In this document: positions 57,501 to 64,000 of the stretch, piece after piece
Layout: each line of letters starts with the position of its first letter
Position numbering within the stretch: the stretch's first letter is position 1
Translations under genes and position numbers: made by a program
Notes under the pieces: generated by a model
Seen by the model: the letters and a program-made list of their open reading frames with translations, nothing else
Told to the model about the DNA's origin: nothing
Databases searched by the model: none
DNA from: Copromyces sp. CBS 386.78
Taxonomy: Eukaryota; Ascomycota; Sordariomycetes; Sordariales; Sordariaceae
Direction: 5' to 3'
DNA: 64,000 nucleotides
Assembly: GCA_030685235.1 (NCBI GenBank)
Contig: MU839083.1
Location: 62,001-126,000, forward strand

Positions 57501-59253
57501 AGCTCATGTAGTTTGTTTTCCGCCCAACTCACATTTTCTGCATAAACAGCCACTACATCGTCTCATGTTACACAGCTTTAATTTCAGTTATCCGAACTCA
57601 GAAAGCCAAGCACCGTTGACGTCACTCGGGTTCTGGTAGGTCAGCAAAGAGTTCGAGGTGAGATGATCAAGTTGGGATGAGGGAAATTTATGAAGGAAAT
57701 CAGATCTTATGGATGAACAGCTCGAGCGCAGGTCATTCATATCCCACACCAAGAGCTTCATGGCTTAGAGAGTGTTAGACCTTTCTACATTTAGTAGGTG
57801 AAAGTAGTCCACAAATAGCTGCGTTTGCAGCAGGGAGTCGAGCGAGCCTGAGGTCCCGAGAGGTATGCACGTAAGTGGTATGTATGACATTACGGGGCAT
57901 CCTTTTTTTATTCCCCTTCCCGCTCTGTCCCTGAACTATTCACATCTCATCCAAAGAAGGGCTCAAAAGCATGTGATGTTCTCTCTCTTGAAAAATGAAA
58001 AGGCCTAGTGGTGGTAGTGTAGTTTACCAACTCTTAGATATGTACACTCACAGCCGATCTAAGCTTGGCAACAGCGTGTTCCTCATATTTCTGCGGCTCT
58101 AGCACGGTAATAGTAAACATCCGTATCGGGGTTTTATACACCGATCTTGAAAGTCTTTCGTATAATTAACTTGGCTCACTTGGGTTGAGTGGTGTAAGTG
58201 GTAGTGTAAAGCTTTGGTAGTCCCCAAGTTCCTGCCGATCATCTATCGTCGTGGAGCTCTTAGTCAGGGGAGACACTTTGGAAAATGGAGACAATCAGGC
58301 TCATCAGGCATTTGAAAGTTGCCACAACTGTGCCATGTAGATCCGGGGTGGTTGATCATGTGGGATGAACATGGCGAGGATGGGTTAATATGTAGCGGAC
58401 AGGGCAGCTGGAGGCAGGTTATGGAAATTAGACGATCTTTGGACAACTGTCTGCCTGCCTGTCCGTCTTTCAGTCTCTCATGTCTACCTTGATAAAGTCA
58501 AGGCTGGGCTGGGAAAAAAAACAAAAAAAAAACAAGAGGGAAACATGGGGGTGTACTTGGGAATGCTAGCAATTTGTTGAAAACCTCATCATGCGAGTTA
58601 GTAAGCTAAGTGGTAACTAATAGAGGCCCTTAAAGGCTCCGATTATACAGCCGGCGGTCAGTCAGCCTCGTTTGCGAGTCATACACCGGTTGAGCTTGTC
58701 TCCCCTCTTGTTATCTCCGAAACTCGTAAAGAGAGGTTCCAAAGACTTGACGTGTTCAATTTCCGAAACACGTTCGAGAATCGGCCGATCTGGTTGGGCA
58801 ATACCGTACGGATCCAACGTCCAGACATCTATTCAGATCCGGAGGGACAACTCATAACAACAGCTCACGGGTATCCCGAAATGGCCTCATGTTTTTTCCC
58901 CGAAATAGCGGGAGATCGACTCCGCATGTAAAAGAAGAACTGGGTGTCTTCTTGGGGCTTTGTTCCGGCAGTTCATGGGACTAGTGATACCACAACAGTT
59001 GCATCGTCATTGACATAGGCACAGGAGAGGTATACTCCGCGACAGCCTTGTGGCTGATTGCTCTTATCATTAAGTTTTAACAAAGCTCATATGCTTGCTA
59101 AATGAAGCAAGTGACCTGTACTATTTTATCAGTTATGCAAGTGCAAGATTTTCCCTCGCTCTCATGCCCTGCGTATATCCTTACTTCGTCTCGCTTAATT
59201 GTCGACATTCCCAATTGGTATATAGTTTTTCCTTTCCTCCAAAATTGCTTCTC
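54562..59253. other. Long region upstream of the histidine kinase, 4.7 kb
   Basis: This is the presumed leader and promoter of the kinase on the left and the 3' flank of UDP-galactopyranose mutase on the right. It holds an A run at about 56212-56229, a foldback MITE-like element (56795-57032) and an A-rich stretch near 58513-58532. The frame at 56273-56992 (+) runs into the MITE and has no conserved features. Confidence 0.5.
56795..57032. mobile_element. Foldback MITE-like element with TA-flanked inverted repeats
   Basis: Inverted repeats of 27 bp at 56795-56821 and 57006-57032 match at 26 of 27 positions (core ACACTCACTCAATTTG). TA flanks both ends (56793-56794 and 57033-57034). The 184-bp centre is itself a diverged palindrome: 56856-56905 resembles the reverse complement of about 56940-56985, sharing AGCG, GGCGCC and CAGCT blocks. 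The whole 238 bp could fold into one long hairpin. It has no coding capacity. A Tc1/mariner-type MITE is the simplest reading. Confidence 0.75.
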
Positions 59254-61103
<1,850 letters not shown>

Positions 61104-64000
61104 TGTGGAGTAACTATGCGTTATGATTGAGAATTAGGATGGTTAATATGTATAAGGTAGTCGAAGCCTAGGCTGGGCGTGAGGAAAAGGAAATTGAAGC
61201 CGGGTGGGAGTTTGGCGCAAGGAAGGAGATACCCCAGAAAAAGACGAAAGCGGGTTGAAACAGATCGAGGGGGCGCGGAGGCAAGTTTATGAGGAGATGC
61301 CAGCAACGAGGAAGCTTCAGATCGCGGTTGGCAGGAGCAATGGCAAGCTGCCGTTGATAGGCCTAGAGGTATGGATACGGACGGAGTGGTAATAACGTTA
61401 CCGTGGGCCAGAAAAGGAGAACCCTCGAGGTGATGGCGCTGATGGAGGGTCGTGGAGGGGCACATTGGGGCAGCCCAAAATTATGTGGCCAGGGGCATCG
61501 CCAGACAGTTGGAGCGCGCGCCCATGATTGGCTACATTGGGCGGTGGACCCCCTCTCTCGTCGCAACATCCCGCCTTGGACCCTGACCGCCCCTGGTCTG
61601 ACCCCTGACACTCTCCCCAATCCTCTCTGCGACCGGACTTCTCAAGAACCTCGATGGCGAAAGACTCTGGACTGTTGCTGGGTGGTGTGTGGCACAACAG
61701 GACACCGCAGTGCACCGTTGCCAAAACGAGCAAAACCGACCAAAACGGATGCTGGCTGGGATACCCTTGAAACACCATGCAGGAGCTTTGATGAGGGCGA
61801 TGTGAGGCTACGATGTCATCTCGCAGTCTTGTGCTGTTGTCCTCAGCTTCGCGATGTAGTGTAGTGGCATCACAGCAACCCCTCGATTGACATTGGGGGC
61901 GTTGTTTCTTTCACAGCCTCTTCCCGTCCTCGGCCAAGGAATCACAGACAAAATGGAGATTACCAGTCAGCCGCAAGATTGACCCATACTACCACACGTC
62001 GCATTGGCGTTCCTTGGACCGAGTAACTATCCAAATCACTCGCGTATCGTACTTTATAGCCTTCGGAAAGGCTGCCTGTCTTCCAACAGGGCTTGACCGG
62101 CAAAGCACATCATGCACATGTGGTCGGCTGGGTGAAGTGTCGTCGAAGCTCGAGTCGGTCAGGGTATGCTAGCTCCCTGCACTGCAGGTGGGTGGCTGCT
62201 ATCGTTAGCTGCCTACCTATAGGAGACGACATTGCGGTCACGGATTCACCGCCTGGACCGTTTTGATGGCATTCGTCAACTCTGGACACCCGAACTGCCA
62301 CCAGTCTCGTCTCCGGTCTCAGTTTGTTATCACTGATCATCTGGAATCCTTCAATTACGAGGGAATATGGTATGCTGCTGATCGCGCTGATGAAACAAGT
62401 GCAGGGCCCGCCACAGCTTTGGATGACTGGAGACGTTCGCCATCCGCAATCATGAATTATGCTAAAATAGCAAGAGAAGAAGCTGATCCCGAGCGGATCA
62501 ACAAAAGGAATGGGAGAACGGCGTGTCCCTGACAGCCTGACAACCAAACTCGAGATGCACAATGCGAGCGCTATCTCACACATTATGCCCTTCAAGACTG
62601 GGTTCAGTTCCCGCTCGTTACGAGACAACATCCGCCATATTATATATACTACCTGATATCAAGCTTTTATCTGCTTGCTTCTCCCTTCTATCAATGATTG
62701 CATTCCCTCTGTAGTCTTTGGGATACGGCCAGCACGACAAAGAGGCAAGTACCAGTTCTTGGGGAGGTGAACAGCGCGTGGACCACGGCAGGACTCTACT
62801 CCACACAACAAGTAGGCGGTTCTAGCGTGTGCAAGTGTTTATCGCGGTTCAGGCACTTCCACTATCGCCGACTCTACGTCAATACGATTCAGGATTCGCA
62901 AGAGGGCGAACCTCGCCGGGATTTTACCTTGGTTTACGGAGTACAGGCCTTCGTGTCGAACTCCTTCGGCATACTGCAGAGAGTAAAGTTGAACGAGCGA
63001 GCTCTTTGGTATGGCAAACAAACACCATAGCCGGTTCTCGCCCATGTCGTACCGAATGGACTCACGGTGCGACACGGAGGTTTCTACCAGCAAGATACTG
63101 AAGTCACGCATAAAACCGCTGTCAAAAAGATACCCATTTGACCAGATAGAAAGCATGCAGTTTGTGTCTGGGTACGGGAAACGGATCCTATGCGCGGGCG
63201 CATGATATGATACTGGACTGCCGCCTCCCTTCTTCTCGGTCAACGGACTACAATACCACTCCCAATCCAGTCATTCAAAAGGGCCGTATATCCATCTCAT
63301 CAATGAAACCTCAACGTAAGGAGGAATGGAGGTTCGGAGGCCATCGATAAAGCACAAGCTGTCACAGGGACACAACGTCAATCGGACACATAACTACATA
63401 CATATGTTGACAGCACTGTTGCGCACTTGTAAGGTCGAGCTGCATCAGGTCATACTGATGCACATATACACACCGATCGGACTGGAGTTCGAGAGGCTCA
63501 TCGCTTCGCATCAACTTGACTTGTACATCGCAGGAAGCATAAACATTGACCCTTCAACGCAGAGCAATCTCTCTAGTGTACGCACGCAACATGCCGGCTT
63601 CCTGACACCTCAGATCGCCGAACCGGCCCAACCCTTGCTTCTCGACGGGAAGCAACTGACTTTGAGGACAAGAATGCGAAGCCGGTGAACAACATGTTTA
63701 TGAATAGACACTGAAGACATAGTATAGTGAAAATGGTCCTTTTAGTGACTTTCACATTTTACGCGTATCTAAGATCTTCCAAGTATTCTGGAAATGTTCA
63801 AAGGACCAGCGACGGTGACGAATTCCACGGCAAGTGGGGTGTAGGCGAGTCAGTAACTTGGACACGATCGTCGAAGACGAGCCTCTCCCCCCTTTTTTGA
63901 TACGCAGTACACACTCCACGGCTGTAAGTATGGTTCTTCGGGGGAGGGGGGCATCCATCCGCCCGTTCGGAAGCTTCGCAAACAAGTTCGTTTCACATTA
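61104..64000. other. Right-edge region upstream of UDP-galactopyranose mutase
   Basis: The left part is the mutase promoter. No other gene can be supported up to the window edge. Frames at 61398-61864 on both strands, 62110-62631 (-), 62698-63030 (+), 62839-63243 (-) and 63326-63688 (+) are short and featureless. A gene beginning outside the window could extend into the end. Confidence 0.45.

Overview
This window is nuclear DNA from a filamentous ascomycete. It looks like a Sordariomycete of the Neurospora/Sordaria type. The evidence is short GT-AG introns of about 45-220 nt with CTAAC/CTGAC branch sites, genes on both strands without operons, long pyrimidine-rich leaders, C-ending codons and a typical fungal gene set. 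There is one 10-N assembly gap at 4347-4356 with homopolymer tracts on both sides. No rRNA, CRISPR array or convincing tRNA gene was found.

Layout from left to right: a cytochrome b561-type membrane protein (-, 775-1687); allantoicase of purine catabolism (+, 3004-4139) behind a promoter rich in GATA sites; an ankyrin-repeat plus DIL-domain protein (+, 5381-8181); a 1214-aa TBC-domain Rab GAP with both catalytic fingers (+, 11032-14739); a cysteine-rich single-pass membrane protein (+, 16204-18191); then about 18 kb holding only one confident gene, a Pro/Gln-rich presumed nuclear regulator (+, 26802-28411) that is preceded by a uORF overlapping its start codon. The right half is denser: exportin-1/CRM1 in seven exons (-, 36688-40312), an alanine:glyoxylate-type class V aminotransferase with a possible mitochondrial presequence (-, 42298-43800), the retromer subunit Vps29 (+, 44962-45762), a very large hybrid histidine kinase of the pseudokinase-ATPase-GAF-HK-REC type (-, 47290-54561), and UDP-galactopyranose mutase (-, 59254-61103).

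The genes do not form a pathway or cluster. They are housekeeping and signalling genes: nuclear export, endosomal sorting, Rab and myosin-like trafficking, two-component signalling, cell-wall galactofuranose synthesis, and nitrogen and glyoxylate metabolism.

The least expected content lies between genes. Two small non-coding elements have terminal inverted repeats flanked by TA, at 29736-30088 and 56795-57032, and look like MITEs of the Tc1/mariner-pogo type. I found no secondary-metabolite cluster, defence system or viral insert. All exon boundaries were worked out by hand from splice signals and frame continuity.
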